Of a stretch of 64,000 bases of DNA, positions 15,545 through 24,700 are shown piece by piece; within the stretch, counting starts at the first letter, position 1, and the number at the start of each line of letters is the position of its first letter. The DNA is from CAVDHB01 sp963608705 (GTDB taxonomy: Bacteria; Bacteroidota; Bacteroidia; Bacteroidales; Bacteroidaceae). The DNA is taken from positions 3,637 through 67,636 of the forward strand of contig CAVDHB010000051.1 in NCBI GenBank assembly GCA_963608705.1, in the 5' to 3' direction. The notes under the pieces are model-generated. The model did not search any database, had not been told where the DNA came from, and saw only the letters and a program-made list of their open reading frames with translations. Position numbers and translations under genes: made by a program.

Positions 15545-17386
15545 TTGAAAACATTTGAAGAACTCGGTGTTTCTGAGGAAATCATCCGGGCCATTACGGA
15601 GTTAGGATTTGAGAATCCGATGCCGGTGCAAGAGAAGGTCATACCATATTTGTTGGGAAACAACAATGACGTTATAGCGCTGGCGCAGACAGGGACAGGT
15701 AAGACGGCTGCATACGGCTTGCCGGTGATACAGAAGGCTGACGCATCTTCCAACAAGACGCAAGCCTTGATATTAAGCCCCACTCGCGAGCTTTGCTTGC
15801 AGATTGCGGGTGACTTGAAAGATTTTTCCAAATACATTGACGGACTGAAGATTCTTCCCGTGTACGGAGGTTCCTCCATTGAGAGCCAAATCCGTATGCT
15901 CAAGAAGGGTGTGCAGATTATCGTGGCCACGCCGGGACGTTTGATTGACTTGATGAAGCGGAAGGTGGCTTCCCTTGACCAGGTGGTGAATGTGGTGCTT
16001 GACGAGGCCGACGAGATGCTGAACATGGGATTCTCCGAAAGCATTGACGAGATACTTGCCAATGTGCCGGAAGACCATAATACGTTGCTTTTCTCTGCGA
16101 CGATGAGCAAGGAAATTGAGCGTATTGCCCGCAAGTACCTTCGCACGCCGGAGGAAATAGTGGTGGGTTCCCGCAACGAGGGTGCGGAGAAAGTGAACCA
16201 TATCTACTATATGGTACACGCCCGCGACAAGTTCAACGCTTTGAAGCGTATCGTGGACTATTATCCGAAAATCTACGGTATCATCTTCTGCCGTACACGT
16301 GCCGAGACACAGGAAATCGCTGACAAGCTGATTCAGAATGGTTACAGTGCGGACGCTTTGCACGGAGACCTCTCTCAGCAACAGCGTGACTTGACCATGC
16401 AGAAATTCCGTCAGCATCAGATTCAACTTTTGGTGGCTACGGATGTGGCGGCTCGTGGATTGGATGTGGACGATTTGACACACGTCATCAACTACGGTCT
16501 GCCTGACGATATAGAGAGCTATGTGCATCGTAGCGGACGTACTGGCCGTGCAGGTAAGGCGGGTACAAGTATCGCTATCATTCACACAAGGGAGAAAGGC
16601 AAGATTCGCGCTATTGAGAAAGAAATCGGAAAAGACTTCGTGGCAGGTACAATCCCTTCTGCGGAGGAAATCTGCAAGAAGCAGCTCTTCAAGGTAATTG
16701 ACCAGATAGAGAAGGTAGAGGTGAACGAAGAGGAAATCACTCCGTTCTTACCCGATGTATATCGTACATTGGACTGGTTGAGCAAGGAAGACTTGATTAA
16801 ACGTATGGTCAGCCTTGAGTTCAACAAGTTCTTGAAGTACTATGCCAATGCTCCGGAAGTGGAAACGGTTACTTCCACTCGCAAGGAACGTGGCGAAAGA
16901 GGAGAAGGACGAGACCGCAGAGGTCGTCGCAAGGAAAGCGGACCAAGACAAGCTGAACCGGGATATTCCCGTCTGTTTATCAATGTGGGCAAGACGGACG
17001 GTGTGTACGTGCGTGAGCTTATGGACTTGATAAACAAGAATGTACACGGTCATGTGGAAGTGGGACGTGTGGACTTGATGAAGAACTTCTCTTTCTTCGA
17101 GGTGCCTGAGGGTGATGCGGACAGAGTGATTCGCTATCTTTCCCAGTCAAGCATCAAAGGACGCAAGGTCAATGTGGAACTTTCTGATCCGAACGGTGCG
17201 GAAGACGGTGGAAAAAGACGTGAGAGAAGAGGTGATTCTTCTCGCAGAAGAAGAGGTGATGAGGGTCGTTCAGACCGTAAGCCCCGTGAACGTAAGGGCA
17301 AAGGTAAACCAAAGGATACGGAAAAGCCAGCGCAGCAAAAGATGAAAGCGGACGACTGGCGTCAGTTTTTTGAGAAAAACGATTAA
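15545..17386 (+). CDS. DEAD-box RNA helicase
   Basis: A 613-residue ATP-dependent RNA helicase. The start is the TTG at 15545: an in-frame TAA at 15536-15538 excludes anything earlier, and the next ATG lies inside the Q motif. Motifs in order: Q motif (GFENPMPVQ), I (AQTGTGKT, 47-54), Ia (PTRELCLQ), II (DEAD, about 157-160), III (SAT), IV-VI (ARGLDV, HRSGRTGRAG). A DbpA-type RNA-binding domain follows near residues 475-550 (FINVGKTDGVYVRELMDLIN), then an Arg/Lys/Gly-rich tail. Family members unwind RNA in ribosome assembly, mRNA decay and cold adaptation. No neighbouring gene informs its specific target. Confidence 0.93.
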   Translation: MKTFEELGVSEEIIRAITELGFENPMPVQEKVIPYLLGNNNDVIALAQTGTGKTAAYGLPVIQKADASSNKTQALILSPTRELCLQIAGDLKDFSKYIDGLKILPVYGGSSIESQIRMLKKGVQIIVATPGRLIDLMKRKVASLDQVVNVVLDEADEMLNMGFSESIDEILANVPEDHNTLLFSATMSKEIERIARKYLRTPEEIVVGSRNEGAEKVNHIYYMVHARDKFNALKRIVDYYPKIYGIIFCRTRAETQEIADKLIQNGYSADALHGDLSQQQRDLTMQKFRQHQIQLLVATDVAARGLDVDDLTHVINYGLPDDIESYVHRSGRTGRAGKAGTSIAIIHTREKGKIRAIEKEIGKDFVAGTIPSAEEICKKQLFKVIDQIEKVEVNEEEITPFLPDVYRTLDWLSKEDLIKRMVSLEFNKFLKYYANAPEVETVTSTRKERGERGEGRDRRGRRKESGPRQAEPGYSRLFINVGKTDGVYVRELMDLINKNVHGHVEVGRVDLMKNFSFFEVPEGDADRVIRYLSQSSIKGRKVNVELSDPNGAEDGGKRRERRGDSSRRRRGDEGRSDRKPRERKGKGKPKDTEKPAQQKMKADDWRQFFEKND

Positions 17387-17406
17387 ATAATCACTGTATA
17401 AATGGC

Positions 17407-17444
17407 AAAGGCCACGTGTTCTGATAAAAGAACGTGTGGCCTTT
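17407..17444 (+). terminator. Terminator after the helicase gene
   Basis: A 15-bp perfect stem (AAAGGCCACGTGTTC and its complement) with an 8-nt loop, followed by a T-rich run, 20 bp after the helicase stop. It rules out the earlier in-frame ATG at 17434 as the transporter start. Confidence 0.85.
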
Positions 17445-17460
17445 CTTCTTGATATTTTCT

Positions 17461-18396
17461 ATGGAAGCGGCTTATATCGGAGAATGTGTGGCTTTTGGGG
17501 TGGCGGTGTCGTGGACTACGACCGCTATCTTTTCAGAAAAGGCCAGTTTAAGAGCCGGAGTGGGCAACGTGAATGTCATGCGTATGTTTCTTTCACTTGT
17601 GATGTTGGGGGTGACGCTCTTTCTCTTCACTGGCTCGTGCTTTCCCTTGCATACAGATGTGGCCACATGGGGATGGATGTGTCTTTCAGGATTGGTGGGC
17701 TACGTGTGGGGAGATACCTGTTTGTTTAATACTTACGTCATGATTGGCTCCCGTTTCGGTGAACTGTTCATGACACTGGCACCACCAACAGCTGCCTTAT
17801 GCGGTGTGTGGTTCTTGGGCGAGCGGTTCACATGGCTGAATTTAGTGGGGATGTGTGTGACCATCGGTGGTATCAGTATGTCTATTCTGGGAAGAGATGG
17901 ACAACATAAAGTGTCGGTGAAACTTCCTTTGAAGGGCGTGTTATGGGGGATTGGTGCCGGAATAGGGCAGGGAGGAGGATTGGTGTTGAGTAAGATAGGG
18001 ATGGAGTATTATACCAGGGCGATACCTGCGGATGCGGTGGATACGTTGCGGATGGTTCCTTTCTCTGCCACTTTCATCCGTTCGGTGGCTGGATTAGTAG
18101 GTTTCTTCTTGTTGCTATGGATGCGGGGTAGACTGAAAGGCTTGTGGAAATCCTGTCGGGATGGAAAGGCGTGGGAATTAGTGACTGGTACCACCTTTTT
18201 CGGCCCTTTTCTCGGTGTGGCTTTGTCTTTGATGGCGGTACAGTACACCTCTACAGGTATAGCGGCCACAATTATGGCACTTTGTCCGGTGTTAATATTG
18301 ATTCCCAGCAAGTTTCTTTATCATCAGCGGGTGACATGGGTGGAGGCTTCAGGTGCGGTGGTCAGCATTTTGGGTGTCTCCTTGTTTTTTGTGTAA
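17461..18396 (+). CDS. DMT-superfamily (EamA) transporter
   Basis: A 311-residue inner-membrane protein starting at ATG 17461. It shows about ten hydrophobic segments arranged as two EamA repeats; the end of each half carries the usual glycine/proline-rich helix (ALCGVWFLGERFTWLNLVG in the first, FLYHQRVTWVEASGAVVS in the second, each with the family's acidic or basic pre-helix turn). EamA proteins export small metabolites; no substrate can be read from sequence. It stands alone between the helicase terminator and the convergent rlmH end. The initial codon overlaps nothing and the ribosome site is weak. Confidence 0.85.
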   Translation: MEAAYIGECVAFGVAVSWTTTAIFSEKASLRAGVGNVNVMRMFLSLVMLGVTLFLFTGSCFPLHTDVATWGWMCLSGLVGYVWGDTCLFNTYVMIGSRFGELFMTLAPPTAALCGVWFLGERFTWLNLVGMCVTIGGISMSILGRDGQHKVSVKLPLKGVLWGIGAGIGQGGGLVLSKIGMEYYTRAIPADAVDTLRMVPFSATFIRSVAGLVGFFLLLWMRGRLKGLWKSCRDGKAWELVTGTTFFGPFLGVALSLMAVQYTSTGIAATIMALCPVLILIPSKFLYHQRVTWVEASGAVVSILGVSLFFV

Positions 18397-18399
18397 TGT

Positions 18400-18421
18400 G
18401 ATTATCCGTAATCGTACCACC
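18400..18421 (+). repeat. 22-bp dispersed repeat, copy 1
   Basis: GATTATCCG, two variable bases, then ATCGTACCACC. Further copies are at 30229-30250 (reverse) and 63947-63968, all between genes. Confidence 0.7.
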
Positions 18422-18470
18422 GTACAAGTAAGGTATGGACGTTTTATAAGACGGAAGCGATAAGGGAACT

Positions 18471-18944
18471 TCACTCGTGGTGATAAGGCTCTCCTTTGAG
18501 AATCGTCAAGGCTCGGTAAAGTTGTTCGGTGAAGATGAGGCGGATCATCTGGTGAGAGAAAGTCATCTTGGACAGCGAGAGCTTGCCTTGCGCCAGTTTA
18601 TATACATTCGGCGAGAAGCCGTAAGGGCCGCCTATGATGAAGACCAGACGGCGGCCAGAGCTGTTGAACTTCTTTTGAAGCCACTTGGCGAACTCCACCG
18701 AACGCAGTTCCTCTCCGTGTTCGTCCAAGAGGATGGGTACGTCACCCGGTGTGAGGAACTTCTGAATGAGTTGTCCCTCTTTTTCCTTTTGCGTGTCTTC
18801 GGAAAGGTTCTTGGTGTTCTTCAAGTCGGGAAGTACCTGCAACTCGAAGCCTGTGTAATGGCTGATGCGCTGGGCGTAGTCCTTGATGCCCGCCTCGAAA
18901 TGCGGGTCAGTGGTGCGTCCCACCACTAAGAGTACCGTTTTCAT
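18471..18944 (-). CDS. rlmH: 23S rRNA pseudouridine-1915 N3-methyltransferase
   Basis: A 157-residue SPOUT methyltransferase. The SAM-binding knot shows LVFIIGGPYGFS near residues 101-112 and the C-terminal LSLSKMTFSHQMIRLIFTEQ with YRALTILKGEPYHHE at the end, which is the RlmH signature (…GxPYHHx). It methylates the pseudouridine in helix 69 of 23S rRNA on assembled 70S ribosomes. It overlaps the end of the AlkD-like gene by 38 bp and is the last gene of the long bat-containing run. Confidence 0.96.
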   Translation of the reverse strand: MKTVLLVVGRTTDPHFEAGIKDYAQRISHYTGFELQVLPDLKNTKNLSEDTQKEKEGQLIQKFLTPGDVPILLDEHGEELRSVEFAKWLQKKFNSSGRRLVFIIGGPYGFSPNVYKLAQGKLSLSKMTFSHQMIRLIFTEQLYRALTILKGEPYHHE

Positions 18945-19641
18945 TGGTGTTTCTTTTTCTGAATGATTTGATAAGCCGTCTTTCTTCCGCCGTGATGTGC
19001 AGTGACTCCCGGATTTTCAACAAGGCCATGTTGAACGTCTTGTCGTCCATTTTGCTGCGTCGTAAGTACTCTATCGTCTCGTGCGGATATTTGCGGTAGC
19101 ACATCGCCAATGTCCAGGCTGCCCCCATGGAGGCGTAATAGCCCGTGTGTTGAAACTGGTCGAGATGGGCGAACACGTCTTGCAAATCACGCTCTTTTAT
19201 GAAATAGTAGCGTTCCATCACGTAGGCGAAACGTACTTCATATTCGTTTTCGGAAGTGAACAGCGGCAGGATAAAACGGCGGTAATTCTCTTTGTTCTTC
19301 GCCACGTCTAATTTTAACGCACCTATGAATACATCACATACAGACCAGCAGTCTATGGCGGCGATGTATTGCCGCAGGTAGGGGAGTCTTTCCTCGAAAG
19401 TCATCTTGGGGTAGGCTATGCAGAGTCCGAGCAGTTGCTTTTCCTCCAAGTAGACGGGATGCAGCGTATGGATGATTTCTTTCCACTGGCCGGCTTTTAC
19501 GATTTCCTTTGCCAACGTCCTGACGCTTTCCATCTTCACACCCCATACGGCGACTTCTTCGGGCAATGTCCGTTTCAAGGCTTCTCTTGTTTGCTCCGAA
19601 GCCATGGATTGCAGTCTGGTACGTATTATCTGGGGTGTCAT
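18907..19641 (-). CDS. AlkD-like DNA alkylation repair protein
   Basis: A 244-residue all-helical protein of the DNA_alkylation (HEAT-like repeat) family. The region AAIDCWSVCDVFIGAL near residues 92-107 carries the Trp and Asp expected at the AlkD active site, and WTLAMCYRKYP near 175-185 supplies a second conserved Trp. AlkD proteins excise cationic N3- and N7-alkylpurines without flipping the base. Several bacterial paralogues lack glycosylase activity, so activity is likely but not certain. It is followed by rlmH with a 38-bp overlap and preceded by a PAP2 phosphatase 12 bp away. Confidence 0.85.
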   Translation of the reverse strand: MTPQIIRTRLQSMASEQTREALKRTLPEEVAVWGVKMESVRTLAKEIVKAGQWKEIIHTLHPVYLEEKQLLGLCIAYPKMTFEERLPYLRQYIAAIDCWSVCDVFIGALKLDVAKNKENYRRFILPLFTSENEYEVRFAYVMERYYFIKERDLQDVFAHLDQFQHTGYYASMGAAWTLAMCYRKYPHETIEYLRRSKMDDKTFNMALLKIRESLHITAEERRLIKSFRKRNTNENGTLSGGTHH

Positions 19642-19653
19642 TGTGGGAAGACG

Positions 19654-20343
19654 TTATGAGAAGAACAACGCTTTTATGAGTATATAGAAGAACGTGCACC
19701 ACATTCCGCAAAGCAGAGTGTGGACATCTGAGAGCAACACACCTGTGGAGGTGTACTGCGAGGAGATATAAGCGTTCTTTTCCGCCACTTTGTTACGGAT
19801 ATAGTGGTAGAGAAAATAGATTCCTGTGCCGACGAGACCTCCCCAAATTCCTCCGCAGAGGATGTCGCCTACATAATGTACGCCTAAATAGATTCGGGAG
19901 TAGGACACTAATACCGCCCATATCGCCATGGTGATGGTGAAAGCCCGGTTGCGCAGCAGCAGGGCGGTGAAAGTGAATACACTGAAAGCGTTGGCGGCAT
20001 GGCTGGAGATGAAGCCGTACAGACCGGAGCGTTTGCCGTTCACGATGTCCACTTGGTACATAATCAAGGGGTCTTGTGTGGGACGGAAACGATGGAACAG
20101 GGGCTTGCATACGGCCGAAGACACATGGTCGGCAAGGAAAATGGTGAGAGCCAATGCGGCGATGACCAGCCCAACCTCGCGCCAAGTACCGTTCTTGAAG
20201 ATGACAAAGAGCAGCAGAGCCGCCACGGGAACCCATGTCCACGTGGAAGTGACGGTCATCATCATACCGTCCAGAAACAGCGAGTGACTTCCGTTGAGTG
20301 CCAGTGTCAGCTGCTGGTCAAACTGTATCAGTTCCGTCCACAT
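19654..20343 (-). CDS. PAP2-family membrane phosphatase
   Basis: A 229-residue integral membrane protein with the three acid-phosphatase motifs: KPLFHRFRP (KxxxxxxRP) near 77-85, SSHAANA (PSGH variant) near 110-116 and SRIYLGVHYVGD (SRxxxxxHxxxD) near 148-159. About five membrane segments surround them. Enzymes of this type act on undecaprenyl pyrophosphate, phosphatidylglycerol phosphate or lipid A; which applies is not visible. The first residue of the SGH motif being Ser-Ser rather than Pro-Ser is common in Bacteroidetes. It starts 3 bp after batE, so it is transcribed with the bat genes. Confidence 0.88.
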   Translation of the reverse strand: MWTELIQFDQQLTLALNGSHSLFLDGMMMTVTSTWTWVPVAALLLFVIFKNGTWREVGLVIAALALTIFLADHVSSAVCKPLFHRFRPTQDPLIMYQVDIVNGKRSGLYGFISSHAANAFSVFTFTALLLRNRAFTITMAIWAVLVSYSRIYLGVHYVGDILCGGIWGGLVGTGIYFLYHYIRNKVAEKNAYISSQYTSTGVLLSDVHTLLCGMWCTFFYILIKALFFS

Positions 20344-20346
20344 ACT

Positions 20347-21111
20347 TTATACCTCCTCTATGGCTTCCGTGCGCAGCCATCCGGTGCGTCCGTCCGCTAA
20401 TTTGATTTCCCTCCATTCTTTCATGGAGTGGTCTGTGATGGTGACAGTGGTGCCGGAATGCAGCTCGAAAGCTTTCGTGCCGTTGTCCGCAGGTGTAGCT
20501 TTCACTTCTGTCTGAGGCACCATCACCACGGCTTGCGGAGTCTCCATGACGGCTTCCTTCTGCCTTTGTCCGAAGAGATGGCAGACGATGGTGACAAGGA
20601 GGAAGAACAGGCCGGAGAAGAACCCCGTCTTACGCAACCACACTTGCCGTCCGAACAGAAAAACAGCCACGGCAAGGAAAAACAGCACACTACAGCCGAT
20701 GACCCATCCTGCCCATGCGTCAGCGGTCTTGGAGGATGCCAGCTCATGTGTCCATGTCACGAAGAACATCTCGCTTTCCGGCGTGATTTGGTCGGCCAGT
20801 TTGCGCTGAACGAAACTTAAATTCAAGGCAGCGTGCTTGTGTGCGGGATTCAGTTTCAGTACACGTTCGTAATTCAATACCGCTCCGGGCAGACTGTCCA
20901 GACGGTAATAGGCGTTGCCCAGGTTATAATAGATAGCCTCGTTGTGGGCATTCTCCTCCTTTTCCAAAAGCTGCTCATAGAGTTGGGCCGCTTTCTGGTA
21001 CTGCTCGTGCCGGTAGGCTTCGTCCGCCTCCTGCTTGGTCTGGGCGAAAGCCTGTGGCAGCAAAAGACAGCTTAGGCAAAGTATGAATAGCGTTCTCAAT
21101 AGCGTATGCAT
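20347..21111 (-). CDS. batE: BatE: TPR and SH3-like membrane protein
   Basis: A 254-residue protein with a signal peptide (residues 1-23, ending AFAQ), two or three TPR units (residues 25-100; AIYYNLGNAYYRL and NYERVLKLNPAHKHAALNL), a long linker with two membrane segments (about 135-180), and a C-terminal bacterial SH3 domain (about 205-254; GTTVTITDHSMKEWREIKL, DGRTGWL). This architecture is that of BatE in the Bacteroides aerotolerance operon. The TPR and SH3 parts probably face the periplasm. Position directly after batD supports the call. The molecular job of Bat proteins is unresolved; envelope stress and oxygen tolerance have been proposed. Confidence 0.9.
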   Translation of the reverse strand: MHTLLRTLFILCLSCLLLPQAFAQTKQEADEAYRHEQYQKAAQLYEQLLEKEENAHNEAIYYNLGNAYYRLDSLPGAVLNYERVLKLNPAHKHAALNLSFVQRKLADQITPESEMFFVTWTHELASSKTADAWAGWVIGCSVLFFLAVAVFLFGRQVWLRKTGFFSGLFFLLVTIVCHLFGQRQKEAVMETPQAVVMVPQTEVKATPADNGTKAFELHSGTTVTITDHSMKEWREIKLADGRTGWLRTEAIEEV

Positions 21112-21122
21112 GATATTTCTCC

Positions 21123-22940
21123 TTATTTCTTGTTTCGTAAAGCGTTATCCATCGCCGTGATGACGGTGGAGGCTTCTTTGTACAGTTTGTCCATCTTCTC
21201 GTCCTTGTCTCCCGGAGCGAAGCGTGCGAACTCGCATTCTTCCAACGTGGAGAGGAATTGCGAAGTCTGAGTATCGGGTACGCCCGCCTCGTTTAATTTA
21301 TGTGCGGCGTTGTCTTTGTTCAGCTCTTCCACAGGAATATTCAGCTTGTCGGCCACATATCCCCAGAGAGCGTGAGTGATTTCCGTATAGAACTCCTCGC
21401 TCTTTCCGGCTGTCATCAGAGCTTGTGCTTTCTTCAAACGACGTGCGGCCAGTTTGTCCGCTTTCTTTCCTCGCACAGCCGCTTTGTCCGCATTGGCTTC
21501 GATACGTTCACGGAAATAGAGTGTCAAGGCGATGAATACCACTGTCAAGGCGATAAGCAGACCGTAATAGCTTGCTTTCCCGAAGAAGTCGGCAGGAGCG
21601 GACAGTGTGTCTCCCTTGCCCGTCTCAATGTCGAAGATGTCTTTCATCTGCGCTGCGTCATCTCCATCGAAGTCGTTCACCGAACCGTCTCCCTTCACGC
21701 CTTTGGACACGTGTATCTTGAAGGGCTGGGTGCGGATGGTCTTGTAGGACTCGCTTCCGAGGTCGAAATAGCACAACTCGATGGACGGAATCTCGAAGTC
21801 ACCCTGCTGTCTTGGGATGATGGTATAGTTCAGCACTCTTGTGCCGCTCACTCCGTCTGAGGTTACTTGGTCTTTGTCGGATACTTTCGGGTCATAGGTC
21901 TCGAAACTCTTAGGGAACTGGATGGAAGGGTTCTTCATCAGCTTCAAGTTGCCGAGACCAGAGACCGTCACTTTCAGATTCAACGCTTCGTTAGCCGGGA
22001 TGCTTTGTTTGTTCACGCTGGCCGTGATGTTGAACTTACCCACAGCTCCTGAAAAAGTGGCGGGCTTCGTAGGTAGCGGCGTCACGTTTATCTTCATGGA
22101 CGGTGTGACCAGTGTTTTCTTTATCTCTTGGTAGGCCGCCCCGGTGTTGAAGAAAGCGTCCAATGGGTCAATGTTCTGGTTGGGCAGCGCAATGATACCG
22201 TTCGCTTTGATGGAGGGGATGGTCAATGCGCCAGTCTGTTGTGGGAACAATACATATTGACTCCACAGTATCGTTTTATATTGTCTGCCGCCACGGCTCT
22301 CCAATTTCCATGATTTTGTCTGAGGCAGTGGAATCTCTTGGGTATGGAATCCCTTCAGGTCAGGCATTTTTAAGTCAAGCTGTGTCAGGTTCACGTTCAT
22401 CCGGGCATAGACCTTGTAGGTCAGCAGCAAGGCTTCCTGCTCGTGTACTGTCTGTTTACTGGCTGTGGCGGTGATAAAGAGGTCGCTTCCCGAAATATGT
22501 GAGGATGCGGCGGGAGCTTGGCTTTCCGTAGTGTTTCCTTGACGACTGCCCACACGCTGCGATCCTTGGATGCCTGCTGTGATTTGAAGGGATTTCGAAC
22601 GTGCTCTTCCACCACCGGCAGATACAGTGGCAGAACCTACCACGAAGGTGCCGGGTCTGTCTGCCACCACTAAGAAAGTAAAGGTGGTGGAGCTGCTGTG
22701 TGAAGCCTTGCCGTTGATATATTGGTAGCTGCTTTGCACGCTTTGAGCCGGTCCGTACAGCACTTCAAGTCCTCCAAAAGAGGGAGCTTTGAAGTTGGAC
22801 ACTTTGTCGGAATTGACCTTGTACTCTATGCGGAACTGTTCCCCTGCTCTTACGTGGGAAGGTGCGGACACCGTGATGTTCACCGCTGACGCAAGAGTGG
22901 CTATCAGCCAAACAAACAATGAAAAGATAGCTTTCTTCAT
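21123..22940 (-). CDS. batD: BatD: large periplasmic beta-domain protein
   Basis: A 605-residue protein: signal peptide 1-19, repeated Ig-like beta domains from 20 to about 420 (VRAGEQFRIEYKV, GTFVVGSATVSAGG, then a second unit with ANEALNLKVTVSGLGNLKL), one membrane segment near 455-475 (YGLLIALTVVFIALTLYF) and a cytoplasmic tail of 130 residues with helical content (ALWGYVADKLNIPVEELN). This is the BatD architecture. BatD acts with the VWA proteins BatA and BatB; direct function is unknown. It sits 15 bp after batC and 11 bp before batE. Confidence 0.92.
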   Translation of the reverse strand: MKKAIFSLFVWLIATLASAVNITVSAPSHVRAGEQFRIEYKVNSDKVSNFKAPSFGGLEVLYGPAQSVQSSYQYINGKASHSSSTTFTFLVVADRPGTFVVGSATVSAGGGRARSKSLQITAGIQGSQRVGSRQGNTTESQAPAASSHISGSDLFITATASKQTVHEQEALLLTYKVYARMNVNLTQLDLKMPDLKGFHTQEIPLPQTKSWKLESRGGRQYKTILWSQYVLFPQQTGALTIPSIKANGIIALPNQNIDPLDAFFNTGAAYQEIKKTLVTPSMKINVTPLPTKPATFSGAVGKFNITASVNKQSIPANEALNLKVTVSGLGNLKLMKNPSIQFPKSFETYDPKVSDKDQVTSDGVSGTRVLNYTIIPRQQGDFEIPSIELCYFDLGSESYKTIRTQPFKIHVSKGVKGDGSVNDFDGDDAAQMKDIFDIETGKGDTLSAPADFFGKASYYGLLIALTVVFIALTLYFRERIEANADKAAVRGKKADKLAARRLKKAQALMTAGKSEEFYTEITHALWGYVADKLNIPVEELNKDNAAHKLNEAGVPDTQTSQFLSTLEECEFARFAPGDKDEKMDKLYKEASTVITAMDNALRNKK

Positions 22941-22955
22941 GTCTCTATTTCTCGA

Positions 22956-23645
22956 TTACCAATTTTGTTCCAGACTCTTTCCGCCAGCCCGTTGCATTTT
23001 GCGCATCTTGTCTTGAATGTTTCGTTCGTCTTGCATGACGGCGTTCAGCAATTGCTCCGCATTGTCTTTCGACATTTTGTTGCGGTCTGGTTGCTTCTGA
23101 CGGTCTTTGTCTTTCTGGTTTTGGTTGTTATTCTTGTTTTTGTCCTTGTTGTCTTTGTTGTTCTTATTCTTGTTCTTCTGCTTTTGCTGTTGGTTCTTTT
23201 GTGGCGGGTTTTGCTGCTGCATCCGCTGGCAGAGAGCCAAGTTATAGCGTGTCTCGTTGTCCGAAGGATTTCTTCTCAGCGAGTTTTTGTAGCATTTGAT
23301 GGCTTCCCCGTAGTTCTTCTGGCTTTGGAAAATCACGCCCATATTGTGATAGGCTTTCGCCAGACGGACTTTGTTCTTCTCTATTTTCACTGTCCGCTCG
23401 TACTGCTGCATGGCCTCTTTGGGCTTTCGTTGCGCAAGGAGTGCGTTGCCGAGGTTGTACATGGCAATGGTGTTGGTGGAATTCTTGGAGAGTGCCTTTC
23501 GGTACTGTGCTTCCGCCTTCACATAGTTCTTGTCATGAAACAGCCTGTTTCCTTGTCGGATATAGTCACGGTCAGTCTGTCCTGCCATTTGTAGTGAGAC
23601 CATCAAGGCACACAGGCATACGATGTATTTGAAAACGTTTTTCAT
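22956..23645 (-). CDS. batC: BatC: TPR lipid-face protein with KN/Q-rich linker
   Basis: A 229-residue protein with a signal peptide (1-22), three TPR units (about 25-140: YVKAEAQYRKALSKNSTN, AMYNLGNALLAQRKPKEAM, AYHNMGVIFQSQKNYGEAI) and an extreme low-complexity Lys/Asn/Gln segment near 145-190. The C terminus (AEQLLNAVMQDERNIQDKM) is the conserved BatC tail. Its start overlaps the end of batB by 4 bp, indicating translational coupling. The basic low-complexity stretch is common in BatC and may contact membrane or nucleic acid; that is speculation. Confidence 0.9.
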   Translation of the reverse strand: MKNVFKYIVCLCALMVSLQMAGQTDRDYIRQGNRLFHDKNYVKAEAQYRKALSKNSTNTIAMYNLGNALLAQRKPKEAMQQYERTVKIEKNKVRLAKAYHNMGVIFQSQKNYGEAIKCYKNSLRRNPSDNETRYNLALCQRMQQQNPPQKNQQQKQKNKNKNNKDNKDKNKNNNQNQKDKDRQKQPDRNKMSKDNAEQLLNAVMQDERNIQDKMRKMQRAGGKSLEQNW

Positions 23646-24685
23646 GGCTTCTTGTTTTCTTGATTGTTCCTGTGGAATAGTTTCAGGCGTTTCAACATCG
23701 GGTTCTGGCGTTCCAGAATGAGGATGTCCGCAATGAGTACTAACAGCAGTAGCAGTGCCACGGCCTGGAATTGTTCGTCCAAGTCGGAGTACACGTCACT
23801 GCTGAAATCCGTGGTACCCAGTTTCTTCACTTCCTCTTGCAGTACGTCCTGTGCCATGGAGGTGTTGTCCACGTGGATATAAGCACCCTTTCCCGCTTTC
23901 GCCAGCGAACGGCACATCTCTTCGTTCAGCTTGGTCACCACCGTCTGCCCAGAGCGGTCCTTTAGGTATTGCCCGTTGCCCAATGGTATAGGTGCGCCTT
24001 GTGTGGAGCCTACTCCTAAGACATACAAATGGTATCCTTTGTCGGCGGCTGCTTTGGCCGCTTCCTCGGCTCCTTGTTCATGGTTCTCGCCGTCGGTAAT
24101 GATGATAATAGCTCTCGGAACTCCTTTACGCGGCGTGAAACTGCTCATCGCCAAGTTGATGGCGGAGGCTATGTCTGTGCCTTGTGTGGAAATCATGGCC
24201 GGGCTTATTTCGTCCATGAACATCTTGGCTGACACATAATCTGCGGTGATGGGGAGTTGTGTGAAGGCTTCTCCTGCGAAGACTATCAGCCCCAGTCTGT
24301 CGTCAGTGAATCCGTCCACCAACTTGGACACAATCATCTTCGATTTCTCCAGTCGGGAGGGTTGCACGTCTTCCGCCAGCATGGAGTTGGAAATATCCAT
24401 GGCAATCATCGCCTCGATACCGTGGTGTTCGGTGGATTTCTTGCTGGAGCCAAATTGCGGTCTGGCCAGCATCACCCACATCAAGGCCACGGCGGTCAGC
24501 AGTAGTATGCACTTCGTCCACCTTCGGGAGGCGGACACGCCTTGTTCCAGCGGGCGTAGCAGCTGGAGGTCTCCATACATTTTGAGCCTTTTCTTTCGCT
24601 TCACTTCTGAATACCAGAAGAGAAGCAAAAGAAGCGGAACGGAGATGAGTCCGTATAAAAACGCTGTATCTTCAAATCTGAACAT
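23642..24685 (-). CDS. batB: BatB: membrane-anchored VWA protein
   Basis: A 347-residue protein: two N-terminal membrane segments (about 6-25 and 55-75), a VWA domain facing the periplasm or cytoplasm with intact MIDAS (MDISNSM near 95-101, TQGTD loop, ITDGENHEQG near 200), and a C-terminal membrane helix (about 310-330). Closely related to the preceding batA product in layout (TFDISxSMLxEDxxPxRLE pattern). VWA MIDAS domains bind partner proteins through a divalent metal. It is the middle of the batA-batB-batC block and shares a 4-bp overlap with batC. Confidence 0.93.
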   Translation of the reverse strand: MFRFEDTAFLYGLISVPLLLLLFWYSEVKRKKRLKMYGDLQLLRPLEQGVSASRRWTKCILLLTAVALMWVMLARPQFGSSKKSTEHHGIEAMIAMDISNSMLAEDVQPSRLEKSKMIVSKLVDGFTDDRLGLIVFAGEAFTQLPITADYVSAKMFMDEISPAMISTQGTDIASAINLAMSSFTPRKGVPRAIIIITDGENHEQGAEEAAKAAADKGYHLYVLGVGSTQGAPIPLGNGQYLKDRSGQTVVTKLNEEMCRSLAKAGKGAYIHVDNTSMAQDVLQEEVKKLGTTDFSSDVYSDLDEQFQAVALLLLLVLIADILILERQNPMLKRLKLFHRNNQENKKP

Positions 24686-24700
24686 AACGTATTTCTTTCT

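Noticed and set aside
15773..16585. 270-codon open frame on the minus strand
   Set aside because: Lies entirely within the helicase gene, whose motifs are intact; no independent support.
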